Positions 47,662 to 58,679 of a stretch of 64,000 bases of DNA are shown here, one piece after another. The stretch is taken from assembly GCA_903813345.2 (NCBI GenBank), contig CAIIXF020000001.1, forward strand, positions 4,526,001 through 4,590,000, read 5' to 3'. Source of the stretch: Owenia fusiformis. Its lineage: Eukaryota > Annelida > Polychaeta > Sabellida > Oweniidae. How positions within the stretch are numbered: the stretch's first letter is position 1; each line of letters opens with the position of its first letter. The notes beneath the pieces are model-generated. The model was not told the origin of the DNA, did not search any database, and saw only the letters and a program-made list of their open reading frames with translations. The position numbers were made by a program, and so were the translations under genes.

Positions 47662-48397
47662 TATGTCACCACCAAAAAGTGGTGACATATTGTTATGGTA
47701 TCCGTTTTTTTGACGGAGGTTGGTGGATGGTGATCGGCATCTGTAACAAATTCTTATTTGAACTTTTGATTAAAATTGAACTTCTAATCCAATTTCTTTT
47801 AAAATCATCTACATGTTTTAAAATGTTCAAATCTGACTTTATATTTAAGATTTGACCTTCAATGACCTTTTCAAAGTCAAAAAGGTCTTTTTTCAACTTG
47901 CTTCAAATTGACCAATTTTTTTACAAAATTATCTACAAGTTATCAGAAGTTCAAATCTGACTAGATTTGAGATTTGACCTCAACAAAAAGGGCCTTTTTT
48001 TAACTTGCTTCAAATTGACCATTTTTTCAAAATCATCTACAAGTTCTCAGGTTCTCAACGGTTCAAATCTGACTATAAATTTGACCTTAAATGACATTCT
48101 TAAGGTCAAAAAAGATTTGACCTTCAATGACATTCTCACGGTCAAAAAGGTCTTTTTTCATCTTGCTTCAAATTGACCAATTTTTTTTGAAAATCATCTA
48201 CAAGTTCTTGGAAGTTCAAATCTGACTTTGGATTCGAGATTCGAGGGTCAAAAAGGTATTTTTCAACTTGCTTCAAATTGACCAATTTATTTTTTCAAAA
48301 TCATCTACAAGTTCTCAGAAATTCTAATCTGACTAAGATTGAACTCATAATATTGTGAGCAACAAGGTGGTGACATTTTGTCATGTTAATGCCTTGT
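47662..48397 (+). mobile_element. GTCACC hairpin-family element, about 735 bp
   Basis: Starts ATGTCACCACCAAAAAGTGG and ends GTCATGTTAATGCCTTGT, with five or so internal units holding TTCAAATTGACCA and AAATCTGAC. It ends about 45 bp before the start codon of the intact sulfotransferase and has no counterpart at that position in the broken copy, so it inserted after the tandem duplication. It may now sit in the promoter or 5' UTR. Confidence 0.75.
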
Positions 48398-48441
48398 ATT
48401 TTTCTAAAAGAGCGACGCTATTACATTTTAAAATTATATTA

Positions 48442-49383
48442 ATGATTCGTTATAGGTTCATACATTTTATTTCAGCGTTTTTCACTGTGTTTGTTGTTGC
48501 AAGCATTTTATATGCACTTTATGATGTCATGATGGTACGTCGCTGGGAATTCACATTTCCTGTGGATTACACCTCAATAACTAATTGCTCACGATGTGGA
48601 TGCATAGCAATGAAGAAGCAGCATTACATCATATTGGCAACGCCTCGGAGTGGATCAACCATGCTCAACTACATTCTATGTCAGCATCCAGATATCGGTT
48701 GCACTAATGAACCACTGCATAATAAGTTAGAGTTGCTGCCAAGGGACCTTGTTGGAGACTCCTTGGATAATATAATGCGATACCTGTTACGATCGGTTCA
48801 TAAACTGGATTGTAATAAAGTTTACGGGTTCAAAGTTTTCACAGACCATTTATACGAGGCTAATATACCATTAAAAGATTTGATCAGGATATTGAATAAA
48901 CCTAAAATTATTTTACTTTATAGAAAAAATATCTTGGAATCATTTGTTTCAATGAAAATCAGTCAAAGGACACAAATTTGGAATATTCACTTGGACGGCC
49001 CAAGAAGAAATCTACATCTACCGCCTCAAAATGTCACGCTTACTTGGGGTGGGTATGCTCTATGGAGAAGTAAAATTGAAAAGCGCTGGATAGAGCCTCT
49101 TAAGGAGTTTAATACATACCCCAATAATATGAAAACCATGGTGACATATACAGACCTAACTGAAAACAGGGATGTTGTTATACCAAAACTTGTTAAGTTT
49201 TTAGGGTTCAAACCACAGTATTTTAGTCCAATGAATATTAAATTGAATCCAGAGTCGCTTGAAGATAAAATTGCAAATTATGGGGAGTTCATGGCTCAGT
49301 TAGAGAAACACAATGTTTCAATGTATCTAGATGTAGCACAAATGCTTCGATCAATTCATAAAACAAATGCTTCAAAACATTGA
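48442..49383 (+). CDS. Stf0/NodH-like sulfotransferase, type II membrane protein
   Basis: An open frame of 313 codons from the ATG at 48442 to TGA. Residues about 9-27 form a hydrophobic anchor after a short basic cytosolic end, as in Golgi sulfotransferases. PRSGST at 68-73 is the 5'-phosphosulfate loop for PAPS. YRKNILESFVSMKISQRTQI from residue 160 is the 3'-phosphate region and resembles bacterial Stf0. The end (FLGFKPQYF, ANYGEF, YLD) is family-typical. An NCS glycosylation sequon follows the anchor. Substrate unknown. TTTATTTCAG ends at 48475, so an upstream exon could replace the first 11 codons; the frame is open through it, so the start is uncertain. It is the intact partner of 45387-46290, in a tandem duplication with flanks (about 44900-46600 and 47300-50000). 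AATAAA at 50039 may end the transcript. Confidence 0.8.
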   Translation: MIRYRFIHFISAFFTVFVVASILYALYDVMMVRRWEFTFPVDYTSITNCSRCGCIAMKKQHYIILATPRSGSTMLNYILCQHPDIGCTNEPLHNKLELLPRDLVGDSLDNIMRYLLRSVHKLDCNKVYGFKVFTDHLYEANIPLKDLIRILNKPKIILLYRKNILESFVSMKISQRTQIWNIHLDGPRRNLHLPPQNVTLTWGGYALWRSKIEKRWIEPLKEFNTYPNNMKTMVTYTDLTENRDVVIPKLVKFLGFKPQYFSPMNIKLNPESLEDKIANYGEFMAQLEKHNVSMYLDVAQMLRSIHKTNASKH

Positions 49384-50131
49384 ATTTGAGTATATACTTT
49401 GTATACTACTGCACACTACATTCCTATCGAATAGAGGAGTTTCTATACAGCTTTGAATCCTTGCTAATTCTCGTTTTTTATGAGATTATAAGAGATTTGC
49501 ATATTAAACCTCTTATGACTTTCTTTTCCTTATTTTTAAGAACATATTTGAAACAAGTGAAAAGTTTTTTACAATAACTTTGAATCATACAGTTATGTTT
49601 TTAAATATTTGCCGTCTTTTTCAACTTTTCTAAGAAAAGTGTGGTGAAAAGCTCCACTGATACAATGTTAAAATTCTTTGGTTTATTCTTTTGAATAAAA
49701 GTTTTCATGATAAATCCCAATAAGTGCATTAACAGGGTCATTCCACAGTAGACCATTCAGACTTGATTGATAAATCTTTACTTTAAAGGGGCTATTGCAA
49801 ATTTTTACGACTTAAGCCTATGAAAATCTGGCCCACCAAAAAAACAAGTGCTGACATCTATCTATTCAGCTGTTAAGCAACTCCTTTCTTATTGGTGCAA
49901 CAAAATTATGAGACCTTTGCATTAAAACTGTTTTAAATGATAATGTAATTCCATTTTGGGTGAGCTTAATTCCATTACTTCCTCTGGTCTGGAATATGTT
50001 TTATTATCAGATTATTTTAATAATACTTGATATTATAAAATAAAACAACAAACTATTTTTTACTTATCTTTTATGAAGCATTTCTTTTATTCTCAAGTTT
50101 CCAAACATTTTCTCTCAATAATCAGCCGTTT

Positions 50132-50265
50132 AACCAACACCATAACGTCGACAGTAGTTGAAGCATTACACAGTTATAGTACACGCCTTGGACCTCGAGG
50201 TAGTTGGTCTGCTAATGTAGCAATTATTATCAAGTGTTATGACATAGGTTGTAGTTGCACCATTG
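50132..50265. repeat. 134-bp segment, identical copy 1
   Basis: Every base matches 57826-57959. Flanking sequence is recognisably related but strongly diverged on both sides, so the match has sharp borders. It lies about 2.3 kb beyond the stop of the downstream HSC70 block. A plus-strand frame stays open across it. It has no pol III boxes and no snoRNA boxes that I could find. Confidence 0.9.
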
Positions 50266-52346
50266 CAGAGAATAAAAACAATCTCTAGATTTTACATTAT
50301 TTAAGTTGCTTGAATTTTGTTGAAATTCTGCAAACACCAGAATTGTTGAATCGTTAAGGTTGCCATTAATTAAGTCTTGCTTCAAGCCCTTGTACTCCCC
50401 ACACATCTCATCTTGTAGATAGGGATGGGATTCAGAGACATGATACAAGACAAATCAAAATTTTGTCAGAATAGAAGATAAAAATAGCAACTAAGGTACA
50501 AAGTAAAATGTGTTCAAATGGTACACAGCTATAAGTCTCAGAAATCTATTTGTAACATTCTTCATTTTCAGGGTATTTGGCCAGTTATTAGAGAGGTTAA
50601 GCTACACATTAATATACAAATCATGGACCTGAATGTATGTGCTCATGCTAAAGGTTTTTATCACTGTTAGTCTAACTATACCATGGCCTATTGGTATCTT
50701 ATATTTTACAAGATGAAATAAATTGATCACATTTTTAAGTTGTCATTTCACCATTAAAAATATTCAAAATCGGTAATGAAGAACTAAACTTTATCATGTA
50801 CACTACAACTTAGCTAAAAGCAGTCACATAATGAGCTGCATACCAATCTCCACATGCTCTCTACTGACTTTTAGACTAATCTGATGTCATTTTTCTGTGT
50901 GTGCACTGAATTTCACGTCCACATTGTTGAATACCTGTAGCTTAACCTCTCTTAATTTCATTCTGTGTTTTGATTAATGCTTTAAAATATACAAATAATG
51001 TTTCCTTACAAATTGCAAATGTTGCATTAGGCATTGTGTATTCCAATGAGAGATGTAACTGTCATTAGATGGCAACCTTACATTGCATGAAATGTCCATC
51101 GAATAACAAAATCTCAAAATACAATGCACCACTATAACTATTAAAATATACTACTTGCTGAATGGTCATTCATGTAAGGATACAGGTTTCCACATAAAAT
51201 CTTGATTTAACCATCACAATGTACTTAATATTTAGTTTTATTAGAGTAATATTTACATATTTTTCCAATGTATCGGTTCATCTACAAATTGAATACACAG
51301 AATACAGTCTACCTGTAATATATCATAGAAACCAATTGATCATTTTTTATTAAGAAGCTTCTTATTGTCAAGATTGAAAGGTATTTTGAATAATTCTAAC
51401 CAGGTGCCATTTGAAAGCAGTTGCCATGCCTACCACAGTTACATGCACTGGTGCCATTTGAATGCACGCAAAAATGAAATTCATTTAGTCAATTCTAAAG
51501 GTTGCCATGCCTACCACGGTTACATGCACTTTGAATGGAGCAACTATGGCTGGTTGAATGATAATGCTTTAATGATTAAATTCTCTCAACGGGCAACTTG
51601 GAACTACTACTAACACTATTTTTTAATATTTTTTTGATTTTCAGATTTTTATCTATTAACTACAACGCTGTTATAAAATAAATACAATGCTGCAATAAAA
51701 TTTAAAATAAAATTTAAAAAAACAGAATACAAAGCTATACCTTTGTAACAAACAATACATACAATATAGAATACCATTCCAGTAAATTATGCTTCTTTTA
51801 TTAATAATAATGAATATGATGTCATTGTTGCAAGTTCCATTGTCAATAAGATACACAGTGCTCACCTTTCAAAACCTACTTCTTGCAAATTTTGTTCAGG
51901 ATTTATTGGAATGGTATCACAATAAGCCATGTCATTCCATTTCTCTTTGTTTAAGGTTTGTCCAAATTGATTGATCCCCAAATCCCAGGCTTTTTTAGAT
52001 CCGTTATCTCACATTTCATATAACTGAAACTTGTGGAGATGATATAAGCTGTGCCTGTTATTATACAGGGTGTCCATTACGTCTCTTAACACAGACTGTA
52101 TTGTAATTGTAGAGACTGTATGAATACCCTGTATGAATATGATGACCAACAGATCAATGTCTGTTACGCATGGGGAATAAATACATGATATCCATAACAG
52201 TTTACTTTGCAACACATTCAGATAAGCTCAGATAAAAAATAAACTACAGTAATAGTACCATAATATCAGAGCATGTTGCTAATGAAACAAAGATGAGATG
52301 ACTGAAAAGATATCTTAATACCATTAATTAACCTATGAACAAAGTG

Positions 52347-52424
52347 TGCAATGATGGCACAAGAGTGTACAATGATGGCACAAGAGTGTACAATGATGGT
52401 ACAAGAGTGTAGAATTATGACACA
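52347..52424 (+). repeat. 21-bp minisatellite
   Basis: Nearly four head-to-tail units of about 21 bp built on GTACAATGATGGCACAAGA, in the region downstream of the first HSC70 block. The last unit is degenerate. Confidence 0.85.
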
Positions 52425-52541
52425 AGGATAAGTAAACCTTGATCAAGGTTAGATGACAAAAATACACTAACACTGATGCCAATTACTAGTAATGTCTTAA
52501 TATTGTTCTACTGTTTTGATTAATGTTCTTTGTGAGGCATA

Positions 52542-55127
52542 TTAATCAACTTCCTCAATGGTTGGTCCTGAGCCTCCACTGCCGGCTCCTGGGGCTGCGC
52601 CACCCCCTGGCATACCTCCTGGCATACCACCAGGCATGCCATCTGGCATTCCACCGGGGGCACCTCCTGCAGCCTGGTACAATTTGGTAATGATTGGAGT
52701 ACACACACCTTCTACTTCCTTCTGCTTGTGTTCAAACTCATCCTTTTCTGCCAGCTGCAAATATGAACACAATAAAAAAAAAAAAAGAAAATGCTTGGAT
52801 AACCAATTTGATGCCCAGATCCCCTCTTACTTTGCTACTGCCTCTGCTGTTAGGCAATGATAATTACAAAGTTGTTTAACAAATTGAGGGAGGGATTAAT
52901 GAAGGGTTACTGAGCATAAAGCCACCTAAGTGTCTCGCAAATTGACTGCAATTGTGTGGACTGAACTAGACAGCGAGACAGCTGGGATGCACATGCTCAG
53001 TCAGAGACAAATCTTAATTATATCAAATTCAGATGAAGATGATTTTTACTTGACTAATAAAGGGGAGATTGATTTTACTAAAGTCATACTGATCAATGTG
53101 AATGAATGTACAATACATGTACCAAGATAAGAACTTTATGCCACATTATTCCATTAACTGAGAGACATTGAATATTTCATGTGGTAATTTTGTTCACCTT
53201 ACTTTGATAAGCAAAATAAACTGATATTTCTACAATCATCCAAGCATTACATTAAATTTTTCTCTGAAATAAAACAAAGATCACAAACCTGATTTGCATC
53301 GAGCCAGCTTATGACGTCATTACATTTATCTGTGATCGTTTTCTTGTCTTCTTCACTGATCTTGTCCTTCAACTTTTCATCTTCAACAGTAGACTTCATA
53401 TTGAAGGCATAGCTTTCAAGTGAATTCTTAGCACTAATTCTGTCTCGTTGGTCTTCATCCTCCTTTCTGTATTTTTCAGCATCATTCACCATACGCTCAA
53501 TTTCTTCCTTCGACAGACGACCTGAAATGCATTATGGTACATGTGTCGCAATAATTTCTCATTCAGATGTTCTGCAGCATCCAGCCAAAAGGCATGTAGG
53601 TTATCGCAGACAATTTCAAACGATTCTAACTTGAATTATGAATATTTTCTGATCTTGAACATTTGTGTATCTTTTAGATCCAATCATTATCTTCAAGAAA
53701 AGTAGCCTATACATAATGATAATTCAGTTAATTAGACCTAAGTGATATTGCTAGTTAAATATCTCCGAGTTTGTTTAACTTTATTATTACTGTATATAAT
53801 TTTCTTTTTAGATAATGAAGACAAGAAAATTCAACAACAAATCTTGAATATTTATTTTTTCAAGAGAAAGCTTACAATTGAATTGTTAAATGAATAGGCG
53901 CAAGGTATGGTAAAATATGTTAGGTCTTCTAGGATTTGTTGAATTTTCTTGCAGAAATCCCCAACTCCCCCTCCATCCATTTTGTCCGATCACCGGGCGT
54001 GGTCCCACTCTGGATTTTATATTTTTTTGAATATAACATATGGCCATTATTTCAATTTTGTGAGTCATTTTTTCTTAACTTAAAGTGTGTGCAAAACAAA
54101 GAATGAATTTCCAATGGCCAGCTTTTTAGATTGTGCATGGATCCTACATTACATCACCCAAAAGCCCCTATTTTAAAATTAAGTGTAATCTACTCACACT
54201 CACTTTGAGTAACTTCTGACCTGAGAACACTGTAACATCTCATATATGACATTATGGCACCTACCCTTATCGTTAGTGATAGTGATTTTGTTTTCTTTGC
54301 CAGTGCTCTTATCAACAGCAGATACATTCAGGATACCATTGGCATCAATGTCAAATGTCACCTCAATCTGAGGAACTCCACGGGGTGCAGGAGGGATACC
54401 AGTTAGCTCAAACTTGCCCAGAATGTTGTTGTCCTTGGTCATAGCACGCTCACCCTCATATACCTGGATCAGCACACCTATTGACACACAGAAAGAAAGG
54501 TATGGTATTATAAAATGAAGAATTCGAGAAGTTATTTCTAGAGAAAACACTCATCGAAACAACAACAGAACAGTCAACAAATGACCCTGAATAGAGACCA
54601 AGGATTTACCTGGCTGATTGTCAGAATATGTGGTGAATGTCTGTGTCTTCTTGGTTGGAATAGTTGTATTGCGCTTGATAAGAGCAGTCATGACACCTCC
54701 AGCAGTCTCAATACCCATAGACAATGGCGCTACATCAAGCAACAACAAGTCTTGGACAGCCTCATCTTTGTCACCAGACAAAATGGCAGCCTGTATGGCT
54801 GAAACAAGTTAAATAGAAGTGCATTTCTTGTCTTACATTAATAACACTAGTAGCAATCTAGATGCAAGGACATCTCTGTATCAAGCTAGACATCTAACTT
54901 GTGGCACCAACATGAGTTTGCCATATATGGGTGTACCAACCATGAGTTCAGAAACCTTAGCATGATCATCTAATATGCATACCTGCCCCATAAGCCACAG
55001 CCTCATCAGGGTTGATGCTTTTGTTCAATTCCTTGCCATTGAAGAAATCTTGCAGAAGCTTCTGGATCTTTGGAATACGCGTAGACCCTCCCACCAATAC
55101 AATATCATGGACTCCACTCTTGTCCAG
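52542..55127 (-). CDS. HSC70 3' exon block, downstream copy without ATPase exons
   Basis: Five exons on the minus strand: 54983-55127, 54610-54798, 54265-54477, 53289-53521 and 52542-52754 (TAA). They encode the last third of the nucleotide-binding domain (from [20 protein letters not shown]), the linker [11 protein letters not shown], the whole substrate-binding domain and lid, a GGMP-repeat tail, and the cytosolic HSP70 ending EEVD that binds TPR co-chaperones. All frames and splice sites are intact. No exon for the first 320 or so residues exists between 55128 and the next block at 58680, so as a free-standing gene it lacks its start. Differences from the upstream block are mostly synonymous; amino-acid changes are conservative, and this copy has one GGMP-type repeat fewer. 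It may be spliced to the upstream gene's 5' exons as an alternative 3' half, or be a truncated duplicate kept similar by gene conversion. Confidence 0.8.
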
Positions 55128-55763
55128 CTGAATAAAAATTCATAAAATATTTCCAGTAAGAATATGACAAAACATCGCTCCCTGACAGTGTGGTAGGCAT
55201 AATTTTGTTTTTACAAGCTGCGTCCGGGCACTTGCCAGGGGTTGGATAAATAGGTCAATTCAAGTTGTTTTTCATCTATACACATATAATTCACACATCA
55301 GATACACGAAGGTTATGTTATGGGAGGTTTTGGAAATGGGGTATATCCTGATGGAAATATAGATATCTTACGAAGGGCCAAGAGGGTTTGAAGTAAGATA
55401 TCATATCTCCCATGGGATATATCCCATATTCAAAACAGCATCATATAACTAACTTTACCTATGATAAGTGAGGTTTCACAAGTGAGGTTTTCAGGACACG
55501 CATCTCCAGGTTTGTTTTCTTTTTATTTTCCAAAAATCCATCAACATTTTGGTCAAGAAAATTCTACTGTCTGTTGCATCCATATTGACAATTTTGCGAC
55601 AGCAAGATATTCCAACAAATTGACTGTTTCTACACTGAACAAATTTTCCCTGGAATAATGGAATGGGAGATACAAAGTTGCCAAAGATATCAGTTCTATA
55701 TCCCGCTATTATGTAACTGAAACCTCGCTTGTCATTGGATAAACATCAGTATAAACCATAATA

Positions 55764-56347
55764 CAGAAGTCAAATAAGTCCTGTCCCCCATGCTACAGCT
55801 AAAACCTTAATAATAGATGGTACCTAGTGTAATATACCATTGGAAAGATCATCCAAAGTTACAATAACTCACCAAATCTCAGTCAAGTATTTTGGATGGA
55901 CATCTAGTTAGCTTGCCACTTCCAGCAGCTTTCACTGTTCATTGTGTCAAAATGACATGGATTCGACCTCAGCAATGTGTCAAAAAGTTATATTTTTCAC
56001 ATTGCACTTCTTACAAGTTTTCGTTACCATTGCTCCTCTGTATGTTACACAAATAACCCTATCCACAAATTGGTTAAATTAACTGCCATTTTTACAAGTG
56101 TTGTCATCTTGAGCTCCTTTGATTTTTTTGTGCCCGATTTTTTAAATCCTGCCAAATTCTAATGTTTCTAGGTCTATGGTCACCAAAATTGATACAATCA
56201 ATTTGGGACACTGATTGATAGTATCAGATGCATGCCAAACTTCGTTAACCTCTGATGATCTTTCCAATGATATATCACACTTGGTATATAAACCATATAT
56301 TTTGGTTTTGGCTGTAGATGGGGGGACAGCACTTATTGGACACCCTG
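55764..56347. mobile_element. Tc1/mariner-type MITE with long inverted ends
   Basis: TA at both borders. The right end reversed reads CAGGGTGTCCAATAAGTGCT and the left end is a diverged version. Inverted similarity continues about 75 bp inward to ATTGGAAAGATCA. It is 584 bp long with no transposase, and lies upstream of the first exon of the downstream HSC70 block. Confidence 0.65.
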
Positions 56348-56658
56348 TATATCCTAGGACTATCTTGTAATACACTTGCCAATCTGTTTTGCCATCCCTG
56401 AAGGTCAACACATCAATGCAAACCTACAAATGTAATAATCAATCACTTTCATGGGTGAAAGTTCAACAATTAGCAAACATTGATTACAGTTACTTGATAC
56501 CTACTTATCGATTTGAAAAAAAAAGATTCTGCTAGTGCCAGTGAACATTGTCATTACAAAAAGATTTAACCTGTTAACTGAGCCCATAACCCCACATTAA
56601 ATAGCCACAAACATGAAGAATTGGGAAATAGTGCAAAATTAATCTAAGTAACAGTATA

Positions 56659-57144
56659 ATAATAATCACCCTTGGTATATGCAGCTAACGAAAATTGACC
56701 GGTACGGGTCAAAAGCTGGACCGGTACGGGTTAACAGTTTTATTTGAATTTAAAACAGCCATAACTTGCTCAATATTGACTTCCTCGTGTCTAATTTGAA
56801 ATATATGATGCCTCCTGATGCTTTTAAGTACCCCAATTTTTTACAGATTTTTAAACGGACCAAAACTCTCTAAATGCGCATTTATGCTCTTTTCTCTCGC
56901 GAACGACTGTCTCATTTTCACGATAACTTTTATTTAGTACTTCTAACATATAAGATCTATTTTTCCCCATCAAGGTATGATGTAAATGACATGCTATTTA
57001 CATCTTGTGAGTTTCAATGACGCGAGTTTGATTTTATAAAAAATGCCAAACTTTGTGACAAAGAATTTCATCCTGCTTGCAGCAAGACGGACCGGTTCGG
57101 GGCAATGCGTATTATCACCCTTGGCGTATACCAAGGGTGATAAT
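56659..57144. mobile_element. TIR element with ATCACCCTTGGTATA ends
   Basis: The left end reads AATAATCACCCTTGGTATA. The right end is its inverse and is itself doubled into a palindrome at 57109-57144. The interior repeats GGACCGGTACGGG-type words. About 485 bp, no coding frame, superfamily unknown. Confidence 0.5.
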
Positions 57145-57825
57145 GAAGCGCCCTTTAAATTATAAAATCAATACAGTGCACTCGTGTATATAAAAAAAGG
57201 TACCACAAGGCATTACAGATGCAGAACACTGAACACAAAAAAGTTGGAGACGCCACTTCTGATGACAGAAAAACTAGTGATTACTGCATCGATTTACTTT
57301 TATGTACCATGATGCCACATTTCTTCTATTTCTATTTTCGACAAAATCATGTGACCATGGTTTATTTGAGCTATCCTGTAGATAGTTTTATCTAAACCAG
57401 CAAAGATATTTTAACGATCATTCAGTCCGGAACACATGAAAAAGGAAATGGATGATAAAGTCAACAGGAACTTCATTTTAAAATAAAATTGGTGGAGACT
57501 TAATTTGGCGATTTCTATCCATCCGCCAAATTAAAGCAATTTTCAGTAATGCCTTGGTCACATTTGCTCAGATTTTCACTACAACACCCAGGTAATTTGT
57601 TCAAATTTGAATACAATATTGAACAAAACACACAATCTACCAGGCGCCGGCCGATGGATCGGAACAAATGCGACCCAGGCATAACTGGTAAAGTAAACGG
57701 CCATACACATTCGATAAACTTCCCTTATTTACTCAATTCAACAACAAACTGTCAATTCTATTTATATAGTATTTCTTTTATTCAAGTTTTAGCGCTTTTC
57801 TCTTCTTTTGAGTAATCAGCTTTAA

Positions 57826-57959
57826 AACCAACACCATAACGTCGACAGTAGTTGAAGCATTACACAGTTATAGTACACGCCTTGGACCTCGAGGTAGTTG
57901 GTCTGCTAATGTAGCAATTATTATCAAGTGTTATGACATAGGTTGTAGTTGCACCATTG
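57826..57959. repeat. 134-bp segment, identical copy 2
   Basis: Identical to 50132-50265 over the full length. It lies about 720 bp beyond the stop of the upstream HSC70 block, so it may be in that gene's 3' UTR or just downstream. It contains the 10-nt palindrome ACCTCGAGGT. Sequence on both sides is related to the other copy but much diverged. Confidence 0.9.
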
Positions 57960-58679
57960 GAGTGATAACAATCCCTACACTTTGCATCATTAAAATGCAA
58001 GTAAAATGTTTCCTTAACTCAATGTATTGGATTTTTAAAATTTGTCTACTCGCATGGAATTCTTGCTGGATAAACAGAGGGATTGTCATCTTGAAAATAC
58101 ACCCACACAGCGAATACATTGGATCTTCCATTAGAAGTTTCAAAACCTCTATTAGGATTGATTGCTGCATGTTACCATGAACATTTGTACTTTTGAGGTT
58201 GTAACTGAGGAATGGTTGTCGGCAAATATCTTGAGAACAATCAATCGAGCTAATATCAGTATCACATCACACCACAACCAAAAATGAGAAGATTCTTCAG
58301 CAGTAAGCTCAAGTACAATGATCAACATGATTGATGCTGTTTGGATGTAATTTCAAAAACTCTCAATGGACAACTGTGAGCTACTACAAACACGATTTTT
58401 GAACATTTTACGATTTTTTTGAGTATTTTTGATTTTTTTGTTTCAGGACAGAACATTTAACCACAACATTATAAACATGATACAAAACAATAAATATTGT
58501 AAGTTACTGACAATGATAACTATAAGTAACTTGTACAATGGTACAAGGAAGAATTGAACTTGATCAGAGTTGGATATAACATAAATGATTCGTTGACATC
58601 AACAATCATGCGAATCAATGTCTATTAGTATTGTTCTATTATTTTGATGCTTGGAATAATGATGATTGTGATGCAAGTT

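Larger units (their letters stand above)
49384..52541. other. spacer between sulfotransferase and first HSC70 block
   Basis: No coding exon is seen. It contains the sulfotransferase 3' UTR, a 134-bp segment at 50132-50265 identical to 57826-57959, and sequence at about 51588-51700 similar to that downstream of the second HSC70 block (about 58360-58480). A short inverted fragment with ACAGGGTGTCCATTAC lies at 52069-52132, and a 21-bp minisatellite at 52347-52424. Confidence 0.55.
55128..58679. other. spacer between HSC70 blocks, no ATPase exons
   Basis: Both strands were read for HSP70 signatures (the start IDLGTT, DLGGGTFDVS, the GGEDFDNR region); none is present. The interval holds two TIR elements (55764-56347 and about 56659-57144), a fragment related to the 44578 MITE (57490-57550), the second identical 134-bp segment (57826-57959), and presumably the 3' UTR of the upstream HSC70 block near 58000-58679. 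Confidence 0.6.

Noticed and set aside
50205-50226. A let-7-like word (GAGGTAGT) in the identical 134-bp segment
   Set aside because: Only the seed-like part matches. No opposite arm forms a convincing microRNA hairpin.
52558-52860. A proline-rich plus-strand open frame of 100 codons
   Set aside because: It is the antisense shadow of the Gly-Gly-Met-Pro repeat coding tail of HSC70. The minus-strand frame is clearly the real one.
55128-58679. Hidden ATPase-domain exons for the downstream HSC70 block
   Set aside because: Both strands were read for the highly conserved HSP70 signatures and none was found, though a very short exon cannot be fully excluded by eye.
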